A stretch of DNA of 64,000 nucleotides from Meghimatium bilineatum. Taxonomy: Eukaryota > Mollusca > Gastropoda > Stylommatophora > Philomycidae. Positions 1 through 11,239 of this stretch are shown one piece after another (the first letter of the stretch is position 1; every line of letters starts with the position of its first letter). The position numbers and the translations under genes were made by a program. The notes beneath the pieces were generated by a model that was not told the DNA's origin, did no database searches, and saw only the letters and a program-made list of their open reading frames with translations. The stretch lies in contig CM067315.1 of the NCBI GenBank assembly GCA_034231615.1, forward strand, positions 16,161,513-16,225,512, written 5' to 3'.

Positions 1-375
1 TATCAGACTATATTAGCAGACTATATCAGACATTATTAGCAGACTATATCAACACACTATATCAGCAGACTATATCAACAAACTATATCAGACTATATTA
101 GCAGACTATATCAACACACTATATCAGCATACTATATCAGACTATATCAATACACTATATCAGAAGACTATATCAACAAACTATATCAGACTATATTAGC
201 AGACTATATCAACACAATATATCAAACTATATCAGCAGACTATATCAGACTATAGCAACACACCATATCAGATTATATCAACACACTATATCAGCAGACT
301 ATATCAACACACTATATCAGCAGACTATATCAACACACTATATCAGCAGACTATATCAACATACTTTATGAGCAG
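1..375. repeat. AT-rich minisatellite, 13-bp monomers
   Basis: Short monomers of the form actatatcagcag and actatatcaacac alternate, so the array reads as a 13-bp unit with a loose 26-bp dimer. Copies are diverged and some are shortened. The array starts before the window. The same 13-bp word family recurs at 2580-2868. No coding potential. Confidence 0.9.
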
Positions 376-736
376 ACTATCACTCTATCAACAGATAGTG
401 GATGATATTCATGATAATGTTCTGAATATCTTTCGAGTAAAACACATTCTCTTTATGCTGCCGATGTGTGTCTAGTCCTAATTGAATTGCTTTTATTTCC
501 ATACATGTAATATATATGTTTTATTGATGTCCTTGCTCAATCAGATAGATCATCCACAAAATAAGTGTTTGAAAGTTAATTGAAACATCCGCTCAGTGGA
601 ATTTTTTTTAAATACCTAATACAGAAACACATGAAACACGGCACGAAATAACTACAATTCTTGTTACTACGAGGAAAAACAATTATATTTCTTGTCACTA
701 CTTTGTCACAAATTAATCAATAACAGCATATCTAAA
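376..736. other. No recognisable feature
   Basis: AT-rich unique-looking sequence between the first array and the LINE fragment. I see no open frame, tRNA-like box or repeat here. Confidence 0.5.
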
Positions 737-1036
737 CAAGAATATGTGTCAACTATTATTAGAAGAAGACGTTGGCAGTATTGATGACATGTGCTTAGAT
801 CAGACGAGAATAGACTTACCCACCAAGGTCTGTCGTCACGGTCTGCAACAGGAACACAAAAACGTGGAAGACCCAGGACAACACTACGACGAACTATCAT
901 TGACAATAGCAATCTGTATTTGTATAATAATGTAAACACCACGTAAGAACTACAAGATATTGCAAGGAACCGCAAGCCATGGAGAAACATGGCTTCTGCC
1001 ATATGTGTCGCCCGTTGCACAAAAGGAACAAACTAA
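737..1036 (+). mobile_element. LINE family A, 3' end fragment (C-terminus of RT protein)
   Basis: One reading frame from 737 to 1036 carries the typical C-terminal tail of a LINE reverse-transcriptase protein: QEYVSTIIRRRRWQY, then HVLRSDENRL, then KRGRPRTTLRRTI, ending ASAICVARCTKGTN and a stop. Within it are two adjacent stops at 782-787 (where relatives read IG) and one at 944, so it is dead. The motif order matches the copies at 23222-24355, 46923-48120 and 49985-50465. The fragment is strongly 5'-truncated, as expected from incomplete target-primed reverse transcription. The element appears to end at its stop codon, with almost no 3' untranslated region. Confidence 0.85.
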
Positions 1037-1229
1037 ATAACCAACGACAGGCTACTTTGTTATTTAATTGGCTGCTGACACGTGAGTAGCCGTATAGACA
1101 GGAAATACGGCGGTCTTATGATGGCTATATTCTGTTTCTGTAGATAACAACACAAAAAATACCTCCATTGATCGGATGTTTATATTTAACTTTTTAGGAC
1201 TTCTATTGTAGGATGTAGTTTACAAATGC

Positions 1230-1555
1230 TCATTTAGTCACTCACATTTAGTCATGTCTACGCTATCTATGCGTGTTGACAATGAAGTCATTTAGTCACT
1301 AGTTATGTCTACGTTATCTATGGGTGTTGACAATGAAGTCATGTAGTCCATCTTGTTATGTCTACGTTATCTATGCGTGTTGGCAATGAAGTCATTTAGT
1401 CAATCTAGTTATGTCTACGTTATCTATGGAATGTGACAATGAAGTCATTTAATCAATCTAGTTATGTCTACGTTATCTATGGATGTTCACGATGAAGCCA
1501 TGAAGTCAATCTTGTTATGTCTACGTTATCTATGGATGTTGACAATGAACTTACT
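1230..1555. repeat. Minisatellite, period about 53 bp, 6 copies
   Basis: The word atgtctacg recurs at 1254, 1305, 1358, 1411, 1464 and 1517, each followed by a variant of ttatctatgggtgttgacaa. Spacing is 51-53 bp. Units are diverged by several substitutions, so the array is not recent. Confidence 0.9.
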
Positions 1556-2579
1556 TTCTCATTGACTACTTTCTATGAAATGTTGATAGTTGTTTCTGTC
1601 AGTGAGATGACGAGGTCCGAAATGGAAGACAATAATAGTGACAACGTTAGCTGTGGCCAAGGTCGCGAGTGCGAATATCGCAGCAGGTAATTGTGCACCC
1701 CGTCAGTTCAGAAAGCAATGGCAAACTATTATGCATTTATATTCCTAGAAAATCATTACATAAAAAAAATGCTGGGTTGATGGCTATGATCTGAATTAGG
1801 ATATGCTACCAATTTTTATATTTTCCGATGTATAAATGTATAAATTCCATGTATAAATTCCATTTCCACTTCATGTATACAATTATGTTTTGGTACTATA
1901 ACATACCGTGTGCCTACCTACTATTCCAAAATGTCGACGAAGTTTGATATTATGCACAGCTTCATTCAATGTTTTTATAGTGCGCGCAGTTTTCGTGTCA
2001 TCAATGAAGCTATGCTACTAGCAGATCGTGTTGCCTGAAAAACAAAATGGCTAATTTTATAGGAGATTAAATTGTGCCACGATTAAATTCCTGGAAAGCG
2101 GATCGGAAGAGAAGCGATGATCGTGGAAATTAGGGATTGCTGCCGCATGCATCAGACCGTTACATCCGGAAGAAGATCGATACATCTAGCAAGAAACGGG
2201 AGTGGGATTTATGTAGGAGTGTATGTATGGGTGGAAAACAAATGGTTTATGGAGGTACCGTCGTATTATCAGTAGAAGGCAGTACAGCAGTGATACGGCA
2301 ACCATTTCACTGATAGAAATAAGCATGCAGTATGACGTCACAAACTACAAAAAGAAAATAGCAATCAGCGATAGCATAGCACAATAATAATAAATTATTA
2401 TTTGCCCAGATTACTTAAAAACTGTGAGCGAGGTAAGCACATGATATGTGTTTGAATTATGTATTCTTCTTTTGGACACCTACAACACTTTTTATGCAAT
2501 ATCTTTAAATATTATTTTAGAGACACCACACAGTACTTTATGTACAGAGTTATGTTTTCTTCTTGTGGACAGGTCATAA
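1556..2579. other. No recognisable feature
   Basis: About 1 kb without a convincing open frame, repeat or tRNA-like box on either strand. Base composition is a little less AT-rich around 2090-2270, but I cannot attach a function. Confidence 0.5.
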
Positions 2580-2868
2580 TCAGACTCAGTCAGACTATAT
2601 CAACAGAGTAAATCAGACTATATCATCAGAATATATCATCAGAATATAACATCATACTATATCACCATACTATATCACCAGACTTAATCATCATACTATA
2701 TCATACTTATATCATCAGACTATATCAACAGAATATATCAGACTATATCAACAAAGTATATCAGACTATATCATCAGACTATTTCATCATAATATATCAT
2801 CAAACTATATCATCATACTTATATCATACTATATCATCAGACTATATCATCAAACTATATCATCAGAC
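2580..2868. repeat. AT-rich minisatellite, 13-bp monomers (second block)
   Basis: Monomers of the type actatatcatcag and actatatcaacag repeat with a 13-bp beat, diverged. This is the same word family as the array at 1-375, with catcag replacing cagcag in most units. Confidence 0.88.
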
Positions 2869-2869
2869 T

Positions 2870-3475
2870 CCTGTAATCCTTACGGTTCTGTGTAAGCTGC
2901 CCAGCTTCTTGCAGTGTCATGATAAGAAGTCCTTCGATGTCATGTGTCCATCGTAGTAGTGGTCTGCCTCTTGTACTGTTTCCAGGAACTGTTCCCTCCA
3001 TTATTAATCTTTCTAAACCATTGTGTATATTTATATATACGAAATATGACAAATTTTCTGGTATAGTTTTGATTTGCCAGTTTTTGTTGAGATATTTGTT
3101 GACATCTGAGTTGGTTTGTCTTTCTGCCAATGATATTCTTAGGACCTTCCTATAACATTTCATTTTAAATGCCGCTATTTTATTGTCCATTGCACACGCC
3201 ACTGCCCACGTCTCAAAACCATATGTTCCCACTGGAAAGATATATCTTCCTAATAGTTGTAACTGTGTTTTTCTGTGTGTCTCTTGCCATAGATTTTTCA
3301 CCAGATATTTTTTTTGTAGAGTCATTGCTAATCTCTTTCTGTTCTCTGTAGAGTAATCTCCTGTGTTGTTAAATGTTGACCCAAGATATTCAACATTGCT
3401 GACATTTTGTAGTTGCCCTTTGTCAATGACTGTAGTAGGTCTGAGTTCATATTTGTTGATATGTATTAGTTTTAC
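2870..3475 (-). mobile_element. LINE family C, 5'-truncated C-terminal part
   Basis: On the minus strand one open frame reads the region downstream of the RT active site: VEYLGSTFNNTG, then YGFETWAV, then AAFKMKCYRKVLRIS, then LIMEGTVPGNSTRGRP. These are the conserved blocks that follow the FADD box in many LINE proteins (YLGS, C-E-W, KCYRRxLRIS, GRP basic tail). The tail ends near 2870, against the 13-bp array; the 5' side runs directly into the 26-bp array at about 3476. The catalytic part is missing, so it is a dead 5'-truncated copy. The long open frame continues into the array only because that array has no stops. Confidence 0.85.
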
Positions 3476-5680
3476 CACATACCACTTCTTCTTGTAGACA
3501 CCACATAACACTTTTTCTTGTAGATACCACACACCACGTTGTCTTGTTGATAACATTCAACACTTTTTCTTGTAGATAACATAAAACATTTTTTCTTATA
3601 GACACCACATAACCATTTTTCTTGTAGATAACATAAAACACTTTTTCGTGTAGATAACATAAAACACTTTTTCTTGAAACACTACATAACACATTTTCTT
3701 GTAGACATTACATAACACTTTTTCTTGTAGACACTACATAACACTTTTTCTTGTAGACACTACATAACACTTTTTCTTGTAGACACTACACAACACTTTT
3801 TCTTGTAGACACTACACAACACTTTTTCTTGTAGACACTACACAACACTTTTTCTTGTAGACACTACATAACACATTTTCTTGTAGACACTACACAACAC
3901 TTTTTCTTGTAGACACTACACAACACTTGTTCTTGTAGATGCTACATAATACTTGTTCTTGTAGATAACATAAACAAAATTTTTTAGACACTACATAACA
4001 CTTTTTCTTGTAGATAACATACACAACTTTTTCTTGTAGATTCTACATAACACTTGTTCTTGTAGATAACATACAACACTTTTTCTTGTAGATAACATAC
4101 ACCATTGTTCTTGTAGATAATATACACCAATTTTTATTGTAGATAACATACAACACTTTTTCTTGTAGCACTTTTTCTTTTAGATAACATACAACAGTTT
4201 TTCTTGCAGATAACATACAATACGTGTTCTTGTAGATAACATACACCACTACTTCTTGTAGATAACATACACCACTTTTTCTTGTAGCACTTTTTCTTGT
4301 AGATAACATACACCACTTTTTCTTGTAGATAACATACACCACTTTTTCTTGTAGATAACATACACCACTTTTTCTTGTAGCACTTTTTCTTGTAGATAAC
4401 ATACACCACTTTTTCTTGTAGCACTTTTTCTTGTAGATAACATACACCACTTTTTCTTGTAGCAATTTTTCTTGTAGATAACATACACCACTTTTTCTTG
4501 TAGCACTTTTTCTTGTAGATAACATACACCACTTTTTCTTGTAGCACTTTTTCTTGTAGATAACATACACCACTCCTTCTTGTAGACACACACTCCTTCT
4601 CTTAGATACCCCACAACACTTTTTCTTGTAGATACCACACAACACTTTGTCTTGTAGATAACATACACCACTACTTCGTGTAGACACACACTCCTTCTCT
4701 TAGATACCCCACAACACTTTTTCTTGTAGATACCACACAACACTTTGTCTTGTAGATAACATACACCACTCCTTCATGTAGACACAACACTCTTTCTTGT
4801 AGATACCACACAACACCCCTTCATGTAGACACAACCGGTTTTTTTGTAGAAACCGCGTGATACTTCATATTGTAGATACCACACGACGCTTCTTCTTGTA
4901 GACATCACTCGACACTTCATAATGTAGATACCACACGACGCTTCTTCTTGTAGACATCACTCGACACTTCATAATGTAGATACCACACGACGCTTCTTCT
5001 TGTAGACATCACTCGACACTTCATAATGTAGATACCACCCGACGCTTCTTCTTGTAGACATCACTCGACACTTCATAATGTAGATACCACCCGACGCTTC
5101 TTCTTGTAGACATCACTCGACACTTCATAATGTAGATACCACCCGACGCTTCTTCTTGTAGACATCAATCGACACTTCATAATGTAGATACCACACGACA
5201 CTTCATCTTGTAGACATCACTCGACACTTCATAATGTAGATACCACACGACACTTCATCTTGTAGAAACCACACCACACGTATTATTGTAGATACGACAC
5301 AACGCTTCATATTGTAGATACCACACGACACTTCTTATTGTAGACATCACTTAACACTTCTTCTTGTAGACATCACCCGACACTTCTTTTGTAGACATCA
5401 CACGACACTTCTTCTTGTAGACATCACCCGACACTTCTTCGTGTAGACATCACTCGACACTTCTTCTTGTAGACATCACACGACACTTCTTCTTGTAGAC
5501 ATCACACGACACTTCTTCTTGTAGACATCACACGACACTTCTTCTTGTAGACATCACACGACACTTCTTCTTGTACATACCACACCACACGTATTATTGT
5601 AGATACGACACAACGCTTCATATTGTAGACACCACACGGCACTTCTTATTGTAGACACCACACACTTGATGTATACAATT
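3476..5680. repeat. Long minisatellite, 26-bp unit with a 52-bp higher-order section
   Basis: From 3476 to about 4860 the unit carries tttttcttgtagataaca with a 26-bp beat; shorter 15-bp units (tttttcttgtagcac) alternate with full units around 4150-4560. From about 4860 to 5550 two unit types alternate, one with ttcataatgtagatacca and one with ttcttcttgtagacatca, giving a 52-bp higher-order period. The minus-strand open frames here (repeating VCYLQEK and similar) are products of repetition, not genes. Confidence 0.93.
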
Positions 5681-6394
5681 TTGTTTTCACCATCTTGAAA
5701 TTGGTGTATTCTCAAAGCATAAAGTTGTCCATGTTGCACATTATTAATGCGTATTGTGTAATACAGCTTTCGGGCCTTTATGTTTTATAACTAACGGCAT
5801 ATATATATATAAATGGCGTGCTAAAAGCATGTGGCTTTTATTTTCTCTGAATATCTGGTACCCATATTCTCTAGACTTGGTCCACCTAGGAACCGTTCTT
5901 GGTATCAAATATTTCCAGGTGAATTTGGAATTGCATCTTGGATTACTGAAACAGGAAACCAGTTCACTAACAACTGAGATATCGGGCCTTCCCCATCCTT
6001 CAAAGCACAGAACACCGCCAAAAATGTGGGGTGTTTTTGGTACGAAATACAACTCTCAAGATCATCTCTCGCAAATACAATTGGCATCAAGAATAAAATA
6101 GTCTTATTGCTTGTAACTCTTGGGGATCAAAGCAACCAGAAACAAAACTACCCTATTGTTATAATTGTAACGTGTCTCTCGTCATATAGTCCTGTGAGCT
6201 CTTGGGAAATCATCCTTCTAAACCAAGCACTATTGTGGTTTTTATTGGCTGTCGACACAAATCATATTTCGATCAAAACAATGACCAATGATGATGATGT
6301 TGATGATGATGATCCTCCTTCGCAAGAAAAATGGGCATGAGCTGCTGATAAAAAATAATTTATATATAATAAATAAAATTGGTAATTAACTAAT
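5681..6394. other. No gene recognised; short microsatellites
   Basis: Contains a short (at)n run near 5801 and a (gat)n-like run near 6288-6312. Open frames of about 100 codons on both strands near 5744-6101 overlap each other and match nothing I know. A weak copy of the dispersed module described at 8567 may lie at 6236-6290. Confidence 0.4.
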
Positions 6395-7362
6395 TTGGTT
6401 TGTGAGTTCGTAGATGCCCGATGAGTCCGATTCGTGCACGGAAAGTTCTATTGCAGTGCATGCAGGAGTGCTGAAAGTTCGGGGTAGGAGAATTTACTGA
6501 TTTGTCCTTCCGCTTCTTGCGCTTGTGGATTGCCCGCAGTATTCTTTCTTTTTCAAATTTCGTGATGCCAGCAGTGATCTGGGTGTGCCAGGCTGAGTGA
6601 TCAAGTGATGTAGTCTCCCAGAAGCTAGGATCGATGCTGCAGTTCTTGAGAGAGCTTTTTAGGTGATCCTTGAAGCGCTTTTTCTGCCTTCCACTTGAAC
6701 GTTTACCTTCGCACAACTCCCCATAGAATAATCTCTTTGGAAGGCGCTTGTCTGGCATACGGACGATGTGGCCAGTCCAGCGGAGTTGGGACCTAGTCAG
6801 CATTGCATGTATCTGGTACACGATCCTGCCAACGTACTCTCATGAGGTTTCGTAGGCACGGAAGATGAAAAGAGTTAAGCTGTCGAGCGTGTCTCGCATA
6901 GATAGTCCAGGATGACGCAGCATAAAGCAATGTTGGTAGAACCGCTGCGCGGTACACGTCCAACTTAGTTGTCAGACTGAGACCAAGCCTGATCCAGACG
7001 TTGGCACGAAGGCTCCCGAATGCTGCACTGGCACGAGCTATACGCAGGGCAACATCCTCATCAATTGTCGCAGTTTGTGATAGTGTGCTGCCGAGATATA
7101 CAAACTTATTGGCAGTATTAAGTTTTTGTCCCTTTTCTGCTGTGATCACTGGCTCTGTGTAAGGGACAGCTGGCGCTGGTTGATACATTACTAAAGTCTT
7201 CGCGGTGCTGATGGTGAGACCGAACGCATCATAGGCCAATGAAAAGAGGTCCATGCTGTCTTGCATGTCTTTCAGACTGGTAGCATTTAATGCACATCGT
7301 CGGCGAACAAGAGATCGCGAACAATGTCTGTCTTAGTTTTGGTCTTGGCCTTCAATCTACTT
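6395..7362 (-). mobile_element. LINE family D2, RT C-terminal half ending in a C2H2 zinc finger
   Basis: Minus strand. Reading 5' to 3' the remains run from LLFADDVH (the RT active-site box, near 7300) through KFVYLGSTLSQTATIDEDVA, YAASSWTIYARH, LMRVRWQDRVPD, LRWTGHIVRMPDKRLPKRL and ending in CMHCNRTFRARIGLIGHLRTH. The last block is a C-x2-C-x12-H-x3-H zinc finger about 20 residues before the stop. At least one frameshift near 6800 splits the frame, and there is a stop just after FADDVH, so the copy is dead. The element seems to be cut at about 7362 by the (caa)n tail of the D1 copy that follows. Relatives: 20780-21605 (D1) and 49370-49850 (D2). Confidence 0.9.
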
Positions 7363-8300
7363 GTTGTTGTTGTTCGTCCATCACAAGTGATGATGATTGT
7401 TACATCCACTTTTGAAAATTCAACTTTAGTTATGTCCTTGATTATGAGTTCGTAGATGGCTGATGAGCCCTATACGAGCTGTAAATGACCTTGGACAGTT
7501 CGGACATGGAATGACGACAGTAGACGGATCTTGGTCTATCCGTGACTTTCTAGCTGCTCTCCGCTGTTGAGCTGCTGCATTTCTTTCCTTTTCACAAGAT
7601 GATGCGCTCTTTTTTATTTTAGAACGCCATGTAGATCTATTTTGTGCAAGTTCTTCCCATGTATCGTGGTCTATTTCAAAGTACATTCCATGCTCCTATA
7701 GTCAGTGGGAAAAGCTTTTCCCTTCGGGTGAATTTTCGTGAATATGAAAATGACTTGCACTGGGGATTTTGATTAAAGTGAGGAAGAGTTGTGCAAAGCG
7801 TCGCCCTCACTCTCTTGTCGGACCTCATTTGAAACCAGTGGCAAGACGAATCGAGACGACTAAAGTGAAGTACGATGCAGTGGATGACCATGGTTTTCTG
7901 CGTGTCTCACCATGCCCGATTCGGTCCACACCGCGTTGCTGGCGTTCGCCTACATTAAGATTGTCACTATGGCTGCCAGTGTATCCACACTTACCACTTT
8001 GCCACTCGCCCATCGCCGCTTAACGTTTTGATGATTAATGAGATGATTATGAAAGCCATGACTTGCGCTATGAAAATTGGATTAAAGTGAGGGAGAGTTG
8101 CGCACTGTCGTTAACCTCACTCTCTCTCCCCTACACATATGGTCTCAGTGGCAAGACTAGTCAAGCCGACTGAGTGTATGTCGGGGTGCAGTAGATGACC
8201 AGGGTGCATTACTGTCTCACCGTGCTCTTTGATGCTCTACGACGCTAGCTGAATGACGCCTTTCTGCCCAGTGGTCCATGTTAGTTGAGCTCCTTTGCGC
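7363..8300 (-). mobile_element. LINE family D1, internally deleted copy with its 5' end
   Basis: Minus strand. The right part (about 8300 to 7700) is leader sequence ending in LTIGAWNVL, which looks like the first residues of the apurinic-type endonuclease of LINEs. It is joined directly to FEIDHDTWEELAQN, the C-terminal part of the same protein, which then continues to CPNCPRSFTARIGLISHLRTH and the stop at 7426. Endonuclease and all of RT are therefore missing in one internal deletion. The 3' end has a short untranslated stretch and a (caa)n-type tail near 7365. Comparison with 20780-21605 shows near-identical protein in the shared part. A joined 5' end plus 3' end makes this a possible non-autonomous derivative. 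Confidence 0.75.
7750..8300 (-). repeat. Two diverged leader monomers of about 300 bp
   Basis: The stretch around 7750-7945 is matched by 8050-8240: both have gattaaagtgagg, then cctcactctct, then cagtggcaagac, then gatgaccaggg-like and ctgtctcaccgtgc-like words in the same order, offset by roughly 300 bp. They lie upstream of the endonuclease start of the LINE D1 copy on the minus strand, so they are probably tandem 5' leader (promoter) monomers, as known for L1. This is an inference from position. Confidence 0.6.
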
Positions 8301-8324
8301 AGTACGCCGCATCCAGACTTTACA

Positions 8325-8615
8325 ATGACCAATGAAAATCACGGGAAAAGTATAATTATTCACTTTAGAAAATTGATTTTCAGTGAGTCCTATGAACTGT
8401 ATAAATGTAGAGAGAAACTTTAAGAAACGACACTATTAGCTTACCCCCAAAAATATTTAAGAACAACGGAAATGTTTGTGCTACAAAAACTGAGGCAATA
8501 TAAGACATTGTCTGATACGAAATCAAAACATTTGACGAACACAGTTGACTATTGCTTTGATTTGCATTGGCTGCCACACAAAGAATAATCATAGTGACCA
8601 ATGCAAATCATACAA
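8325..8615. repeat. Probable MITE or dispersed module with palindromic end
   Basis: The left end has gaccaatgaaaatcacggg and the right end has gatttgcattggctgcc followed by atagtgaccaatgcaaatc. The right-hand 50 bp is itself an imperfect hairpin (gatttgcattgg against ccaatgcaaatc). Related modules occur at 30426-30482 and, inverted, at 61219-61277. No ORF. Family unknown. Confidence 0.5.
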
Positions 8616-9239
8616 AGGATTTTTATCCCATTCGATATTATGTCTGATATACATATGGCTATAACAATAGTTTTTGAGGTCTATTATATCGAACATATTT
8701 TTCTGCATTTATCACATTTTGTAGAAACCCTGAAAAATGAATTCTTTAATCCGATACTCAAGTTTTCCAACGAGTTGCACATATTTACGTGGATCTCGAT
8801 CGATCCGGAAGTCGTAGGCTCAAGTAAGGAAATGAAAGGAAAAGTTGATAACGAGTAGTCTTGTATTGTTGTGGAAGATGTCAGAGCCTATTGTGTCCTA
8901 GTCTCACGACATTAGGAACTTGCAAGGTAAGTTGAATACAGAGGGTGAAGGAATCTATAACAAGGAAGATTCTTATAGATAGTTGAGGTAGGAAGTTATT
9001 TAGAGAAAGATAGTGTTTGCATTGATCCCAGACGTTTTGAGCGATGAAGCTCTTGTTCTATATGTGCAAATATTTTTTTTTGTGGGGGAGGGGGTGGGGT
9101 TAAATAAACTTTCTCCAGAGCTTTTTTTCACATCCCTAAAACGTCCAACTCCCGACGGTATGAAAAAGTGTGAGAAGACGCATCTTACTTGGGAGGTGGG
9201 TGTCTATTCATTTATGTTGGCACGAAGGCGAATGTTTTT
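8616..9239. other. No recognisable feature
   Basis: Unique-looking sequence with a short g-run near 9083. The small open frames show no known motif. Confidence 0.45.
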
Positions 9240-9420
9240 GTTTTGGTAAGGCATCCTCAATCTCTTGGGAGAGGTAGGTTGCCTGATCTTCAGTAGAGTA
9301 GCACTGTCTGAAGCTTGCTTGCTGTGATACCAGAAGGTTTCCGCTTTCAAGGTACCACTGCATCCTAAGATTGAAAATGCGTTCCATTGTTTTGCTTATC
9401 CAGGTTGTTGGTAGCATATC
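9240..9420 (-). mobile_element. LINE (RNase H type), short RT fragment
   Basis: On the minus strand this reads KTMERIFNLRMQWYLESGNL, QQASFRQCYSTEDQATYLSQ and EIEDALP. The same stretch occurs inside the larger LINE at about 12836-13000, with scattered substitutions. Only about 180 bp of the RT palm is present. It is probably a broken-off piece of a second copy. Confidence 0.8.
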
Positions 9421-9444
9421 CTATATGTATCGATCACTCCAGCA

Positions 9445-9600
9445 CTGTTGATTGTATTGATTGTCTAGGCAATATAAATACGCTTATTAGGTTACCATTA
9501 CTTTCTGGATAGTCCGAATGCACAGTATGCGGCGGGGGTTTGAACCTGGTATTGTGGTAGTCGAGGACGCGCTTTGTATCACCTCGCCACATAATATAAT
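9445..9600 (-). mobile_element. tRNA-derived SINE (head region)
   Basis: Minus strand. A pol III A-box-like word tggcgaggtgat (near 9585) is followed about 45 bp later by a B box, ggttcaaaccc (near 9535). Spacing and order fit an internal tRNA-type promoter. The 3' part runs leftward to about 9445 and ends in ttgattgt-like repeats. A genuine tRNA is unlikely because the cloverleaf does not close. Confidence 0.55.
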
Positions 9601-9747
9601 TAGTTAATCCTAAAATTATTGCTACTATTTCAGATTCACATAGCGATGTAATTTAGCGTTCGCAATTCGTCGCGGGTTTGATTTTTTTGTGACGTCATGT
9701 TTAGAAATGAAATTTTTCGGAGATCCCTTGGTATTATGTCTCGAAGC

Positions 9748-10736
9748 GGGGTGCAAAGGGAACGCATTGCTCTAGGCGGACCCAGGGTTAGCAGATAACC
9801 AAGATCCCAAATGTACCTACACGCGGTGCACCCTGGAAACAGTAATACAGCAGCTCGTGCTGATTCTGGCCAAATCATTTTGGGGATCGTGTCCGAGAAT
9901 GTGGAGGTAGAAGACGGAAAGAGATTTGACTGCACAAGAGACAGACAATATCTCCGACACCACCAGCATCACCACATATAGCGACACTGTCGACATACAG
10001 TGAAGCTAGTCAGTCCAGTCCGAACATTGGAGGGGCGGCCAATGTAATATGCACGTAAAGGTAAATGCATGGCGAGAGACAAATATATTTCATACAGAGT
10101 ACAATGAAACAATGAAATGGCAGATCAGCGCTAGAGGGCAGCGTGAACTGCAAATAGAAAGTGAAAAGTCCCTAGGAAAGGGGAACTACAAGCTCCGTCA
10201 GCTCGAGACGGGCTTCTAGTTACCAGAGTTCCTTACAGGCAGAGACCCAGACCCATCCATTGGCGTGTGGTAAAGCAAGAAGACCTAACCCAACTCTAAT
10301 GACGAGCCTTCCTAAACCTGAAATATGCTTGCAAAGAGAAAGGGCTCTGTACCCGATGGGCTTAGGCAAGAAAGGGACAACGATGGTAGTCCTGGCCCAA
10401 CTCTACTGTCAAGGTCTCCTATACCGGAAGTACACTTACAGAGAGAAAGGGTCCCGGATTCGATCAGGCACAAAAGGGACAACGATTTAGCCCTGGCCCA
10501 ACTCTACTGTCAGGTTTTCCTACACCGGAAATACACTTGAAGAGAGAAAGGGTTCAGTACCTGATGGGCTCAGGCGCTATTGGGACAAGGACGCTCAGCT
10601 CGAGAACGCCTTGCTCTCAAACGCGTGGTGTGAGACTCGAAATTGGACAAGGGGTACACGATGTCGGTGAATGACTCCTCGGCTAAGAAGGCGAAAGAGC
10701 CAGTGTCCAACTCCTCTGCTGAGTTCTTCCCCTTAA
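9748..10736 (+). mobile_element. Unclassified non-coding retroposon, copy A (3'-truncated)
   Basis: It begins ggggtgcaaagggaacgc and follows the copies at 19235 and 56009 closely for about 990 bp, then stops abruptly in ttcttccccttaa, where the others continue for another 330-400 bp. Between about 10255 and 10580 it holds tandem modules of about 100 bp, each with a gagagaaagggt word, a gatgggct-like word, cccaactctactgtcagg and caccggaaatacactt; about four modules can be counted. No RT, transposase or tRNA-like box is seen. Lacking the 3' end is unusual for a retroposon and suggests a later deletion. Confidence 0.85.
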
Positions 10737-10934
10737 CTCTTTATATTCACCTTTGAAAGATGAACCGATGAATGCACAGAAATCACTAATGACTGGTTAA
10801 AAAACAGGTTGAAAGTCAGCATCATTGGCATATGACGTTCCCATACGTTCTCTAACCTCCGTTCCAGCAACTATACAAGCTCATGCAGACGTAGAGAACT
10901 AGTCATGTGTTCAGTGTGTGATTTTCTTCTTTCA
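10737..10934. other. No recognisable feature
   Basis: Spacer between the retroposon and the 3' end of the LINE on the minus strand. Nothing recognised. Confidence 0.4.
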
Positions 10935-11239
10935 TTCACTTGAAACATGTCTATATCTGTAATTCTGTCTCCTCAATAAAACTCACTGTCTTTTGTAGTT
11001 CATAGAGTGGTCCATAGAGCTTTGATTCCAGTGTTGTTTCCTCTGGCCAATATGTCTGCCTCAGCATTTCATGCTCGGAACACTCTTGAAGTATATGTTT
11101 GGCACTGTGCTGCCTGTCCACATGTACACATGGCCGTGTTGCCAATCTTGACCTTTGTATACATGTTACTGCGGAGTCGGTTGTGTCCTGTTCTGAGGCG
11201 TAGAATTATAACTTGTTCTGATCTGTTCATAATATGATA

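Noticed and set aside
4043-4743. Cys/Lys-rich repetitive protein of 150-214 codons
   Set aside because: By-product of the 26-bp minisatellite; three overlapping frames of the same kind.
5744-6101. Host gene of about 100-115 codons
   Set aside because: Frames on opposite strands overlap, no splice or start context, no known motif.
9520-9595. Functional tRNA gene
   Set aside because: A and B boxes are present but the acceptor and anticodon stems do not close; fits a SINE head.
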